Below are positions 39,020-47,971 of a DNA stretch of 64,000 nucleotides, in pieces. The translations under genes were made by a program, and so were the position numbers. The stretch covers positions 8,246,001-8,310,000 of the forward strand of contig NZ_CP109162.1 in assembly GCF_035920445.1 (NCBI RefSeq). Direction: 5' to 3'. Position 1 is the stretch's first letter; the number at the start of each line of letters is the position of its first letter. Source of the DNA: Nocardia sp. NBC_01730 (GTDB taxonomy: Bacteria > Actinomycetota > Actinomycetes > Mycobacteriales > Mycobacteriaceae). The notes beneath the pieces were generated by a model. The model worked only from the letters and a program-made list of their open reading frames with translations. It did no database searches and was not told the origin of the DNA.

Positions 39020-39955
39020 GTGGATAGTGATCTCACCCAGGTGGTCGCCGCGGCGTGCGAGTTCCTGGTCGGCCATCAAGACCCCGACGGCCATTGGCGC
39101 GACTACGAATTGCCGCCCGGCAGATCCGAATCCTGGATCACCGGATGCGTGGGTGTCACGCTGGATCTCGCCGCAGGACTCGCCTCGCCCGATTCCAACC
39201 GTACCCGGGCCGTCGACCGGGCCGTTGCCGCGTTGCGGGACTCGCAACGACCCAGTGGATGGGGATACAACCGTGACGTCTCGTGCGACGCCGACTCCAC
39301 GTCATGGGTGGTGCGTCTGATCGCTACACGCGATACCGAACCAACAGTGTCGAAGGGCCTATTCACCAACTACCTCACATCGACGGGCGGAGTGCGCACC
39401 TTCCCATCACCTGCGGTATTCGGGTCCTGGGCGGACGAACACGACGAGGTCGCTGCAATGGCGGGACTTGCCCTCCTCGCGCTCGGCGACAAGGCCACAG
39501 CCGACATCATCCGCCTGCACACCCTGAGCCGCCACCGAGAGCACGGTAGGTGGCTTCCGTTCTGGTGGCGGTCGGACGCCTACGTGACGGCGCACAATCT
39601 GAACTTTCTGGCCTGTTCCGGCGGCATACCCTCGTCGATCGCCGCGGCGGAGCGGGAACGCTTGAGCGAATCCGTCGGCCCCGCGGGCGCAGGCATGGCC
39701 GCGGGACAGGAGTCATCCTTCGACACCGCTCAGCGCCTGATCACGGCCGTGCGTCTGCGTGCATCCGGTCACGTCAACCTGCTCCGTCAGGCGCTGCTGG
39801 CGGCACAGTTGCCGGACGGTGGCTGGCCCGCCTCGCTCGGGCTGCTGGTCCCAGGCCAACGGAATCAAGCCACTCAGATATTCGCCGATGATCGCAGGCT
39901 ACTCAGCACGGCCATGTCCGTGCTGGCCCTGGTGGACGTTGCGATGGAAACCTGA
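39020..39955 (+). CDS. Squalene-cyclase-like/prenyltransferase-repeat toroid protein
   Basis: 311 residues from GTG 39020. QW-type repeats of the squalene-hopene cyclase/prenyltransferase alpha-alpha toroid are present: HQDPDGHWRDY, QRPSGWGYNRD and QLPDGGWPASLG. The sequence DADST at about 93-97 resembles the class II cyclase DxDD motif but keeps only its first two Asp. At 311 residues it is one barrel, half the size of squalene-hopene cyclase. It may protonate and cyclise a prenyl chain or act on a prenylated peptide. It is divergent from the peptide/prenyltransferase pair, which suggests a common pathway. Confidence 0.75.
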   Translation: MDSDLTQVVAAACEFLVGHQDPDGHWRDYELPPGRSESWITGCVGVTLDLAAGLASPDSNRTRAVDRAVAALRDSQRPSGWGYNRDVSCDADSTSWVVRLIATRDTEPTVSKGLFTNYLTSTGGVRTFPSPAVFGSWADEHDEVAAMAGLALLALGDKATADIIRLHTLSRHREHGRWLPFWWRSDAYVTAHNLNFLACSGGIPSSIAAAERERLSESVGPAGAGMAAGQESSFDTAQRLITAVRLRASGHVNLLRQALLAAQLPDGGWPASLGLLVPGQRNQATQIFADDRRLLSTAMSVLALVDVAMET

Positions 39956-40068
39956 GGAAACCCGTAAGTGCCGCGGGCCGTCAGGGATCTCTCGCCGCAC
40001 CAGCTGAGTATTAGCCTTGGTCAGTCGCCGCGCAGGCGGGCGCTCTGCCAGCAAATGAGTGAGGATCT

Positions 40069-40458
40069 ATGAGAGAAATCCACCCTAACGTACGCACCGC
40101 ACTCGGCATGGCGCGGGAGTTGCGGCACCGCATCGCCGACATGCGCGAACGGGCCGATGAGATCGTTGCGCGCCGCCCGTCCCCAAGCGGCTTGGTCATT
40201 CCCGAGGTGGACGCGATGGGGCGGCTGCTCGGCCTGTATCTGGCGCCTGGAACCTGCGCCCGGCTCGACAATCGGGAACTGGCCGCCGACATCATGGCCG
40301 CCATCACAGAGAGCACCGAAGACGCGCGGCGGCAGTACGACATCGCCATGAACAACACCGACAATCTGCCGCGGCCGCTCGCGGAAGTCATGCGGGAATT
40401 GCGGGCTGGGACCGAGCCGGACCGGCAGGTCCCCAAATTTGGGAAGGCGGAACAATGA
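40069..40458 (+). CDS. YbaB/EbfC-type small protein
   Basis: 129 residues. The pattern (AREMRHRIADMRERADEI-like helix, a strand GLVIPEVDAMGRLLGLYLAP, then helix LAADIMAAITESTEDARRQY) is that of the YbaB/EbfC family of DNA-binding dimers, which in actinobacteria often accompany secretion (WXG-type) gene sets. GAGGATCT precedes the ATG. It heads a run of co-oriented genes to 46278. The role here is not known. Confidence 0.75.
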   Translation: MREIHPNVRTALGMARELRHRIADMRERADEIVARRPSPSGLVIPEVDAMGRLLGLYLAPGTCARLDNRELAADIMAAITESTEDARRQYDIAMNNTDNLPRPLAEVMRELRAGTEPDRQVPKFGKAEQ

Positions 40459-40492
40459 GTCTGAGATAGATGGCGGGAGGGATTAACCGAAC

Positions 40493-42433
40493 ATGCCCGA
40501 ATACCTGGATGTTGAGCCGGAGCAGCTGCGCAGAATTGCCAAGCAGCACGATCTGGCCGCTGCAAACATCCGGAAGTGGGGTGAAATCCCGCATGGCTGG
40601 CTCGCCGACTTCGAATCTGCATACGGGTCGATTGCCGACCCGATGCGGGCAGCTCTGGTGGACTACTACAACAGGCGCCACGACACTGCCGAACGCCTCG
40701 CCGCTAACCATGAGCGGACGCGAGACGAATTGATCGCGTCGGCGAGATCACTCGAAGACGGCGATCAGACCGGCAGGCGCCAGGTCACCCAGGCGGGTGG
40801 CATCGACCACAAAGCCCCTCCGGTCGGTCCGACGCCCGGCGCATCCACGGATCCTGCGGCGCCGGTGGGCACCAGCCCGGACACACCGACGGTGAACGGC
40901 ACCCAGCCGGGGCGGCGTTCCGCCCTCACACCCGACGCCCCGGGCATGTCCGACGAGACTGGCCGCTCCGACCAGGCGCCCCTGGCACCCGCCGCATCGG
41001 CACCACAAACCTACGACACCGCGCCCGCTGGAGCCACCGCACCGACCTGGACGACGCCGCTCTCGGTCGACATACCGGTGCCCGGCGCCGCCGACATACC
41101 CGTAACTCCGGCCATCAACGCGAACAGTGCCGCAGGCATGGTCAGCGGGATAGGTGCACCACTGGCCACAGGCCCGTTCGCGGCAGCGGTCGTCGTCGGT
41201 GCCGCGGTCTCGGCCGGCGGGATGCCTGCACCACTGGCGACAGGCCCGTTCGCGGCAGCGGTCCACGCGGTCAAGGACAAGCAGGCGCTACCGTCGTTCA
41301 TGGTAGGTGCGCAGGTTGAAGAGGACTTGGTGCTCGCCCGCACCTTGCTCGCAGCGACCCTCGCCGCCGTAGCTGATTCGGCGCTCGGTCTGGAATGGGC
41401 GGTGGTGGTGCTGCGGACCCCTGTCGGGCCCATCGTTCTGCTGACCTCCACCGAGGGCCGTGGCTGGCTGCCTCCCGGACTGTTCCTGCCGTCGGAGATC
41501 GCCCTCCCGTGGAGGTGGGACGTCGTCCTCGACAACGTGGCTCGGGAGGCCACAGCGGCATTGGAGGGCACCACCGACCCGGCCCGGATGCTCGCCGAGT
41601 TCGGCTTGATGGGCCGCCTCAGGAGTGTCCGAATCAGCGCCCTGGTGTCTTCCGCGGCAATCACCGACGACCTGCGCGCAGCCCTTGGCGACGATGTCGC
41701 CATCGAGGGCCGGGTGTCCGCCGCCGAGTCCGCCGTCGACTTCACTTCGCCTGGCATCGGACTGGTCGACCGGCTCGCGCTGGCCGGCTCGGACGAGTTG
41801 CTGCGACAGGCGGCGACGGTGCCCGAAATGGAAATTCGGGCCAAGTGCCTCGAGCTGGCGCGAGCCGCGCATGCGGGGGTCCGCGCCGCCGTATCCGGCA
41901 TTGAGGGGGAGATCTCCACACACCGCGCCTGGCGGCAACGGATCCTCGATGCCCTGCACGTCGGTCGGCCCATCCCGGCGAACTGGTGGGACCAGATACG
42001 CGCCGATGACATGACGGCGGCGGCACTGCAGTCGCGGCGGGTGGACGTGTCCCACGTTCCTGTCGGCGGCGTCCGCCTGGGATACGGCACCGAAGCCCTG
42101 CGCGGCATGGTTTTCGAGCGCCGTGCGGACGAACTGCTGCTGTTGCTCGCCGCAGGCGAACCCGACCGGCAGACTCTGCGCGATGTGCTCTACACGTACG
42201 GCCAGATAACTGAGCACCCGCTGTTACCGGCGGCGGCGCGTGTAGCGGTGGCACAGGCGACGGAGACGACGAGCACAGGTATGGCGGTCCCGAACGTCGA
42301 GGTTGCTCGCAGTATCGGACCCGGTGCCCACGGCGTCAGTTCCGTCGGCCCCGGCGGGGCTCCCCCGTCCATCGCTGAATTGCTGAAAGGTCCGGCGGAG
42401 TTCGAGGGCTCCAGCGAGCAGAGGAGAGTCTGA
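40493..42433 (+). CDS. Type-VII-secretion-style (WXG/Esp-like) protein
   Basis: 646 residues. The first 90 form a WXG-like helical hairpin (LDVEPEQLRRIAKQHDLAAA; KWGEIPHGWLADFESAYG). A long Pro/Ala/Thr linker (about 100-260) contains a 72-base direct duplication coding for PLATGPFAAAV twice (41155-41264). The C-terminal domain (about 270-610) resembles the DUF5631/5632 type found in mycobacterial Esp-associated proteins (DLVLARTLLAATLAAVADSA; FRRADELLLLLAAGEP-like). A secretion substrate or chaperone is likely, but no ESX core genes are in the window. Its stop overlaps the next start (TGATG). Confidence 0.7.
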   Translation: MPEYLDVEPEQLRRIAKQHDLAAANIRKWGEIPHGWLADFESAYGSIADPMRAALVDYYNRRHDTAERLAANHERTRDELIASARSLEDGDQTGRRQVTQAGGIDHKAPPVGPTPGASTDPAAPVGTSPDTPTVNGTQPGRRSALTPDAPGMSDETGRSDQAPLAPAASAPQTYDTAPAGATAPTWTTPLSVDIPVPGAADIPVTPAINANSAAGMVSGIGAPLATGPFAAAVVVGAAVSAGGMPAPLATGPFAAAVHAVKDKQALPSFMVGAQVEEDLVLARTLLAATLAAVADSALGLEWAVVVLRTPVGPIVLLTSTEGRGWLPPGLFLPSEIALPWRWDVVLDNVAREATAALEGTTDPARMLAEFGLMGRLRSVRISALVSSAAITDDLRAALGDDVAIEGRVSAAESAVDFTSPGIGLVDRLALAGSDELLRQAATVPEMEIRAKCLELARAAHAGVRAAVSGIEGEISTHRAWRQRILDALHVGRPIPANWWDQIRADDMTAAALQSRRVDVSHVPVGGVRLGYGTEALRGMVFERRADELLLLLAAGEPDRQTLRDVLYTYGQITEHPLLPAAARVAVAQATETTSTGMAVPNVEVARSIGPGAHGVSSVGPGGAPPSIAELLKGPAEFEGSSEQRRV

Positions 42434-44448
42434 TGGGCGACAAGGTAGACGACGCCGTCGATAAAATCAACAAGCACTACGAGCCGAGCACCTGGGATGG
42501 GGCCGGTTTCCAGGACGGCCAAGCCAAAGACTCGTTGGATGCGCTGGCCGGATTGAATTCAACCGAGTTCAAGCAGGCTTTCGATAAACTCGAACCCGCG
42601 GAAAGAGAAATGCTCGCCAGAGATGCCGGCGACGATCTCAAGAAAGACGACAAATACAAGGAGATCATCAACGCGCTTGCCAGTGGCGACCCGGCACATG
42701 TCGTCGACGCCAAGAAGAAGAAAGAGGATGAGGCCAACAAGCCGGAGTTCGAGAAAGGTTATGGCTGGGAACTGCCCGACGAGAAAGAACATCTGCATCG
42801 GGTCGACCTGTATCAGCCGAAGGGTGCCAGTGCGGCGCTGATATCGCTGATCGAGGACACCGAGTTCACTATGCAGTGGGGATTCGACACACTCGGTGCC
42901 CGTGATCCGAAGGCTGCGCCCGACTTCACCAACGTGCTCGACGGCGAACAGGTCACGACCGCAGACGGCTGGTCACAGATCAAAAGCCAGCACGAGACTC
43001 TGAAGACCCAGCTGGACAAACGTCAGCAAGAGTACACCGAAGCGCACAAAGACGTAAAAGTCAACACTAGTGACTCCGCGATACTGAACTCCGAAACCTT
43101 CAAGAAGCTCAAGGTAATCGAGGACGACCTCAACGAGAAGCTTCAGTTCGAGTTTCCGGGCTACACGCAGGACGGCGACAAGATCAGCTACAGCTACAAA
43201 GACGTTGACAATAGCCAAACCAAGATCGTAGCCTACGAGAAAAACAAAGATTCGGGCAATTACTACCTCACTGCCGAAGCGGAACAGAACTATTACGTCA
43301 AGTACATCGACGACGCCGCCGAGAAATGGGATGAAGAGTACGCAAACGCGACCAAGGAGTTCCAGAAAAAGGCGGATAAGGTCGACAGCGACAACAATAA
43401 CAACAATAACAACAAGACCGCCACGGATAACAGCGGCAACGTCGACAACGGTGCAAACAACGGTACTGCGAACACGGGTCAAAATGGTTCCACACAGCAA
43501 GCCGGCTATCAGAGCACGGATTTCGGTCCGCTGTACGATGACTTGACCGCGAGTTCTACGGACAGCTCCCTCGGTTCCACGTCCGATAGTTCCCTTCTGG
43601 GTAGCGGTAGCGGTAGCGGTGGTGCTTCATCGAGCGTGGACTTCGGTTCTCTGGTGCAGGCGGCGCTGCAGAATGGCTCCGGAAACGGGTCGGGGACCGG
43701 CACGACCGCGACGACCGGCAATGCCACGACCCCCGCTACTAGTGGCAGCGGTATCGGCGATGCGATGCAGCAGATGATGATGATGAATGCTATGTCTCAG
43801 ATGGGGAACCAAAACCGTCAGCCCAGCGATGACAGCGGCAATGACAGCAGGTATTCCAGGGATTCCCGTGACGCCCGACGCCGCGACCAGCAAGGCGCCG
43901 CGCCCGCGGCAACCGATCCCGCCGTTCAGACATCTCCTCCCGGGGTGGCGGCGCCGACCGACGCGGGTACTCCGCCGGCGGTAACAGCACCCGGCGCAAT
44001 GGTGGATTACCCATTGCCGGACAAGTCGACCGTGCAGGTATCGTCGACGGTCGCGGAGGCTTTGCAGCGGCAGCAGCAAAATGTCGCTATGGATGCGGCA
44101 GCCGCGTATGCGGGAACCACGGGTGAGTCGACACCGAATCATCCGTGGTCGACGATCAATGATGTCGCCCAGCTGAAGACAGGCGATGTCGTGCAGTGGG
44201 AGAACCACAGTGCGCTGGTCGTCAACAACCAGAACGGTCTGCAAATCCTGGACAACGGTCAACTCGTTCCCTTGGATCCGAACAGTCCCCCGCTGATCGA
44301 GAAGTACGGGAATTTCTCGGGCTACTTCCATCCGACCGGTATGGACGTCGGTGGCAACGCCGGCCCCGGAGCCGCGGTTCCACCGCCGCCGACCGTGAGC
44401 CAAGCACAGCCTTCCGGTCCACCACCCGTTACACCGCCGAAGGTCTGA
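42433..44448 (+). CDS. Asn/Ser/Gly-rich large protein with NlpC-like tail
   Basis: 671 residues, unlike its neighbours in using many Lys, Asn and Asp codons. The N-terminal 320 residues are charged and helical with Trp/Tyr spots (STWDGAGFQDGQAKDSLDAL). A linker of about 200 residues is Asn, Ser and Gly-rich (runs of Asn at about 320, GSGSGSGGASS). The tail, about 540-640, holds INDVAQLKTGDVVQWENHSA then LVVNN..LQILDNGQLVPLD, in the manner of an NlpC/P60-like fold with the His, but I cannot place the catalytic Cys. It is probably exported with the WXG protein, from which it is translationally coupled. Function unknown. Confidence 0.7.
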   Translation: MGDKVDDAVDKINKHYEPSTWDGAGFQDGQAKDSLDALAGLNSTEFKQAFDKLEPAEREMLARDAGDDLKKDDKYKEIINALASGDPAHVVDAKKKKEDEANKPEFEKGYGWELPDEKEHLHRVDLYQPKGASAALISLIEDTEFTMQWGFDTLGARDPKAAPDFTNVLDGEQVTTADGWSQIKSQHETLKTQLDKRQQEYTEAHKDVKVNTSDSAILNSETFKKLKVIEDDLNEKLQFEFPGYTQDGDKISYSYKDVDNSQTKIVAYEKNKDSGNYYLTAEAEQNYYVKYIDDAAEKWDEEYANATKEFQKKADKVDSDNNNNNNNKTATDNSGNVDNGANNGTANTGQNGSTQQAGYQSTDFGPLYDDLTASSTDSSLGSTSDSSLLGSGSGSGGASSSVDFGSLVQAALQNGSGNGSGTGTTATTGNATTPATSGSGIGDAMQQMMMMNAMSQMGNQNRQPSDDSGNDSRYSRDSRDARRRDQQGAAPAATDPAVQTSPPGVAAPTDAGTPPAVTAPGAMVDYPLPDKSTVQVSSTVAEALQRQQQNVAMDAAAAYAGTTGESTPNHPWSTINDVAQLKTGDVVQWENHSALVVNNQNGLQILDNGQLVPLDPNSPPLIEKYGNFSGYFHPTGMDVGGNAGPGAAVPPPPTVSQAQPSGPPPVTPPKV

Positions 44449-44460
44449 GCGGCCGGAGGA

Positions 44461-46278
44461 TTGGGCGCGAAACAGGACATCGTCATCGGTGCGGCGACCG
44501 GGTACGAGTGGGCCGATATCGAGGCGTGGGCTACGAGCCTCGTCGCGAGCGAGTTCGCCGGGCTGGGTGTCGTCATCGTGTACGACCGGGATCACCGCGG
44601 CGATCTCGTGGCCGATAACCTGGAATCGCTCGGGCTGCATGCGGTGCGAATGCCGCTTCGCGGCAGCGTATACAATCAGCGATTCGAAGATATCGGCTAT
44701 GTACTGCGGAAATTCGTGCATTCGCTCCGATTCGCCGTTGTCACCGATGTGCGGGATGTGTACTTTCAAGCAGATCCGACCAAGTGGTTGGGAACCCACC
44801 TCGAGCGTCCCTTTCTCGCCGTCAGCGAGGCGGTGCGATACGTCGACGAGGAGTGGAACCGGGACAACCTGCAACGAAGTTTCCCGGCACAAGCCGAGCG
44901 CTTGCGGTCGAAAGTGATCCGCAATGTCGGTGTCCTTGCCGGGCAGGCCGATATGGTGGCGGACCTGTGTCTCGCGATCTCCTTCACCGCCGAGTCGGCG
45001 GGGGTGCCGGTCGCGGATCAAAGCGCATACAATCTGCTGCTCGATATGGAACCGTATCGCTCGGCGGTGCAATTGGTGGCATCGGAGGACGGGTTCGCCT
45101 GTCAAGCCGCCACATTGGGGGACCCGGGCAAGGTCAGGGCCTTGCGCCCGTTCCTCTTGGAGCCCGAGCCGGTCCTCGCTGCGGAGGGCGTGCAGACAGC
45201 CGGAGGCAAGCTGTATCCGATTGTGCATCAATACGATCGGGTGCCGGAGTGGGATCGCGCGCTGCGGAGCCGACTACGGTCGGCGCCTGTGGTGGACGCG
45301 CGAGAAGCAGTCCGGAATACCCGCGACAATCCACCCCCACAGCGTGAACGTTCCGCTTCTTCCCGAGCCGGCGTGAGTCGTGTTCCCGGTGATGCCGACG
45401 GCGCAACGATCCTGAACGTGGCACATAGCTTCGGTGTGCCTCGGGGAAGGTCGTCGATGCAGCTGTATTCGCCGGTATCCGAACACTCTTCGCTCGGCGA
45501 TGGCTCACCCGCTCCGCGAGTGAGCGTGGTCTGCCCGACGTATCAGCGACCAGCCTTCCTCCGCAAGGTCGTCCGCCACTACTGTGCGCAGACCTTCGGC
45601 GGCGGAACGGAAATGATCATCGTGGATGATAGTCCGGAGCCGGTCGATTTCCTCGACGAGGAATTATGCCGCGAGCATCGAATCCGATACTATCGTATGC
45701 CGAACAAGCGTATGACACTCGGCGACAAGCTTAATCTTATGACTCAGTTGGCTCGCGGCGAGATCATTGTGGAGTTCGATGACGACGACTATTATGCTCC
45801 GAAATATATCGAGCGAATGGTCGAATTTCTCGGTGACGCCGCTCTCGTTACCCTGAGCAGGTGGTTCGTCTACGATCCCGCGAACAAGGTGTTCTGCTAC
45901 TGGTCGACGGATATTCTGTCGCCGACTCACTTCATGCTTTCGCCATGGGAGCCGCTCCAGCCGATTTCGACGAGGGGCTGGCACCCGGACTCGGTCCACG
46001 GAAACCTCTGGGGATACGGCTTCTCCTTCGTGTGGCGCAAGTCGACCTATCCGGAGGTGGAAATTCGCGGCAATCCTCCGGATGGCTTGGTCTGCGATTA
46101 CGATTTCGCTCTCAGGCTGCAGAAGGCCGGTTTCAAAACAGTCTGCGTACCCGATACTGAAGGGCTGGTACTGCACACGCTCCACCCCGGAAGCAGTGTG
46201 CGAATGTTTCCGCAGTATGTGCTGCCTGAGTTCTTGATCGAAAAGTTTTTCCCTTTGTATGTGGAGGAAGAAGTGTGA
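44461..46278 (+). CDS. Two-domain glycosyltransferase
   Basis: 605 residues from TTG 44461, which directly touches GGAGGA, so a slightly different start is possible. Domain 1 (about 1-270) resembles nucleotide-sugar transferases (DIVIGAATGYEWADIEAWAT; DVRDVYFQADP as the DxD-type site). Domain 2 (about 345-560) is GT-A, family 2-like: VSVVCPTYQRPAFLRKVV, IIVDDS and the metal site EFDDDDYYAP. It would transfer one or two sugars onto a cell-surface or secreted acceptor; the preceding Asn-rich protein is a candidate. It converges with the glycosyltransferase on the other strand. Confidence 0.85.
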   Translation: MGAKQDIVIGAATGYEWADIEAWATSLVASEFAGLGVVIVYDRDHRGDLVADNLESLGLHAVRMPLRGSVYNQRFEDIGYVLRKFVHSLRFAVVTDVRDVYFQADPTKWLGTHLERPFLAVSEAVRYVDEEWNRDNLQRSFPAQAERLRSKVIRNVGVLAGQADMVADLCLAISFTAESAGVPVADQSAYNLLLDMEPYRSAVQLVASEDGFACQAATLGDPGKVRALRPFLLEPEPVLAAEGVQTAGGKLYPIVHQYDRVPEWDRALRSRLRSAPVVDAREAVRNTRDNPPPQRERSASSRAGVSRVPGDADGATILNVAHSFGVPRGRSSMQLYSPVSEHSSLGDGSPAPRVSVVCPTYQRPAFLRKVVRHYCAQTFGGGTEMIIVDDSPEPVDFLDEELCREHRIRYYRMPNKRMTLGDKLNLMTQLARGEIIVEFDDDDYYAPKYIERMVEFLGDAALVTLSRWFVYDPANKVFCYWSTDILSPTHFMLSPWEPLQPISTRGWHPDSVHGNLWGYGFSFVWRKSTYPEVEIRGNPPDGLVCDYDFALRLQKAGFKTVCVPDTEGLVLHTLHPGSSVRMFPQYVLPEFLIEKFFPLYVEEEV

Positions 46279-46281
46279 CAG

Positions 46282-46301
46282 CCGGGCTGTGGGTTGCCCG
46301 G
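46282..46301. terminator. Hairpin between convergent glycosyltransferase genes
   Basis: CCGGGC-N8-GCCCGG hairpin located in the 34 bases between the two stops; it could end both transcripts. Confidence 0.4.
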
Positions 46302-46312
46302 CCGGGCGCCGG

Positions 46313-47074
46313 TCAACTGGCCTGGTCGACACTCACATCCGCGTCGACCTGCTCATCGGCAGCGGTGTCGACATCCGCGGAGCGTTGTCCGAAATTGAAA
46401 TTGAATTCATAACTGCTGTAGCGATTTCGCCCGCTACCCGCATCTTCCCACGTGTATCCGTATTTTCCGATATGCTCCAGGCGGAATCTGGTATCGGCGT
46501 GGATGGTGAAACCGCAGCGTCGAGCGCGTTCGCAGAACGCGAAATCCTCACCGAGGTACCAGTGGTTCTCGCCATCTGGGACGATCAGCGGCAGAAAATA
46601 CGGGACATTGGCGCGGCCGAACTGTTCATTGCAGACCGGGAGCTTTTCCTGCTCCGCGATCGTCTCGTAGACACTCCGTTTGGTGAGCAGGAACCCGCCG
46701 GCCGCATACCGGATCTCCAGGGTGCCGCCGCCTTCTCCGAATATGATCTGTTCGGTGCCGGGCAACAAGCTGCAGACCAGTTCGCGTGACCTTTTCTTGG
46801 GATAGATACCACAGACCAACGGCAAGTCGTGAGACCGTAACATTCCCACTGCTTCCGGATGGAAGCGGACATCTGCATCGATCCACATCAGCTCATCGAA
46901 ACCTGCCGCCAAGGCATCTGTGGCGATTTGACTTCGTGCCTGGTCGATTGCGGAACAACCGTATATACGCCAGACGGGATAGCCGAGCCGCTCGAGTTCT
47001 GCCAAACCCTCTGCGCACCCGGGCTCGATGTAATCGTTCACCGGTACCAGCACGACACAGCGGGAAGGATCCAT
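46313..47074 (-). CDS. GT-A-type glycosyltransferase
   Basis: 253 residues from ATG 47072-47074, with GGTGGAG eight bases upstream; ATG 47078-47080 is the alternative. VVLVPVNDYIEPGCAEGLAE and MWIDADVRFHPEAV (DxD site) show a GT-A fold, with later YLGEDFAFCERARRCG and a His in LEHIG as in related glycosyltransferases. No membrane helix. Convergent with the two-domain glycosyltransferase; both may serve the same glycan. Confidence 0.8.
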   Translation of the reverse strand: MDPSRCVVLVPVNDYIEPGCAEGLAELERLGYPVWRIYGCSAIDQARSQIATDALAAGFDELMWIDADVRFHPEAVGMLRSHDLPLVCGIYPKKRSRELVCSLLPGTEQIIFGEGGGTLEIRYAAGGFLLTKRSVYETIAEQEKLPVCNEQFGRANVPYFLPLIVPDGENHWYLGEDFAFCERARRCGFTIHADTRFRLEHIGKYGYTWEDAGSGRNRYSSYEFNFNFGQRSADVDTAADEQVDADVSVDQAS

Positions 47075-47091
47075 TGTCATTTCTCCACCTA

Positions 47092-47793
47092 GCAAAGGGC
47101 TCGTATACGGAGCCAACTGTACCCCGGGAGGTGGAGACCAACAGTTGGTGGGGAGCCGGACAGCAATGCGGATCAGCAGTGCACTCATGGCCGGGTGCCT
47201 CGAGGCGACAATCAGGCCTTGGCAAATTCGGGGTGTCCAGTTTTCACTGCCCATCGATCCGCAAAGCGGGTGTCCTCGACGGCACCTGCGTCGAGCTTCT
47301 CGCGCGCGCACGCTGGACCGCCGCCGTCCACGCTGTTGCTTCCGCCGATGACTCGCAGTTCCCGCGTAAGGGCGTTGTCCCGGCCGACACCCACCGCATC
47401 ATCCGGGCCGATCCAAAGGCCAGATCGCTCGCCCTTCGTCCGGATACGGGTGCGTCGTGTGGATGTCGACCGTCCCGCTGAGAACGCCGCTCGTGACACC
47501 GACGGGCCGAATGCTCGGCTGGACCGTCGCTCAGCCATTGGTCGGTTGCCCCGCTCAACGTGCGCTACCACAGCTTCCCTCGGGCTGCGGCCCCCGTGCC
47601 GCCAGCGCGTCAACGCGTCGGCCGCACCGGCCGGATGGGCGTCGGCGACGGTGATCGGGGCTCGAGGCGATGACTCCGTCACAGATTCGCACCAGCCCAT
47701 CGTGGACCGCGGCGGTACTCGACATGCAGTGAGGTGCTGTGCCGGTCAGCTGGGGTAGCGCACACCGATAAGTCGCTCGGACGCAATCCAGAG
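47092..47793. other. Apparently gene-free stretch
   Basis: About 700 bases with many short overlapping frames on both strands, none of which has domain motifs, a ribosome binding site or consistent codon use. It looks like decayed coding DNA. Confidence 0.4.
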
Positions 47794-47955
47794 TCAGGCT
47801 TGCCGTTCGGGGTCGCGCGCATGGCTGCTGGATTGCACTGTGGTGGGAAAACCCTGGATCTCGAATAGTCCGGCGGGACCGTAGTATTCGCCGCCCATTG
47901 CGGTGAGGTCGGTGGCCGCGCGCAATGTGGGGAGCGCGCCCATCGAGGGTGAGGC
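47794..47955 (-). pseudogene. SDR oxidoreductase C-terminal fragment
   Basis: About 53 codons ending at TGA 47794-47796 read MGALPTLRAATDLTAMGGEY then YGPAGLFEIQGFP, the usual C-terminus of actinobacterial retinol-dehydrogenase-like SDR enzymes. The NAD-binding and catalytic parts are gone. Confidence 0.65.
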
Positions 47956-47971
47956 ATGACATGGCGCGCGG

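Noticed and set aside
37773..39320. 515-codon plus-strand frame across the prenyltransferase and peptide genes
   Set aside because: It is antisense to two minus-strand genes with protein motifs, overlaps the start of the toroid gene in another frame, and has no domain of its own.
41011..42108. 365-codon minus-strand frame
   Set aside because: Shadow of the WXG-type gene; its sequence is Ser/Arg/Pro-rich without motif.
43627..45231. 534-codon minus-strand frame
   Set aside because: Spans the ends of two plus-strand genes with clear domains; composition typical of antisense translation.
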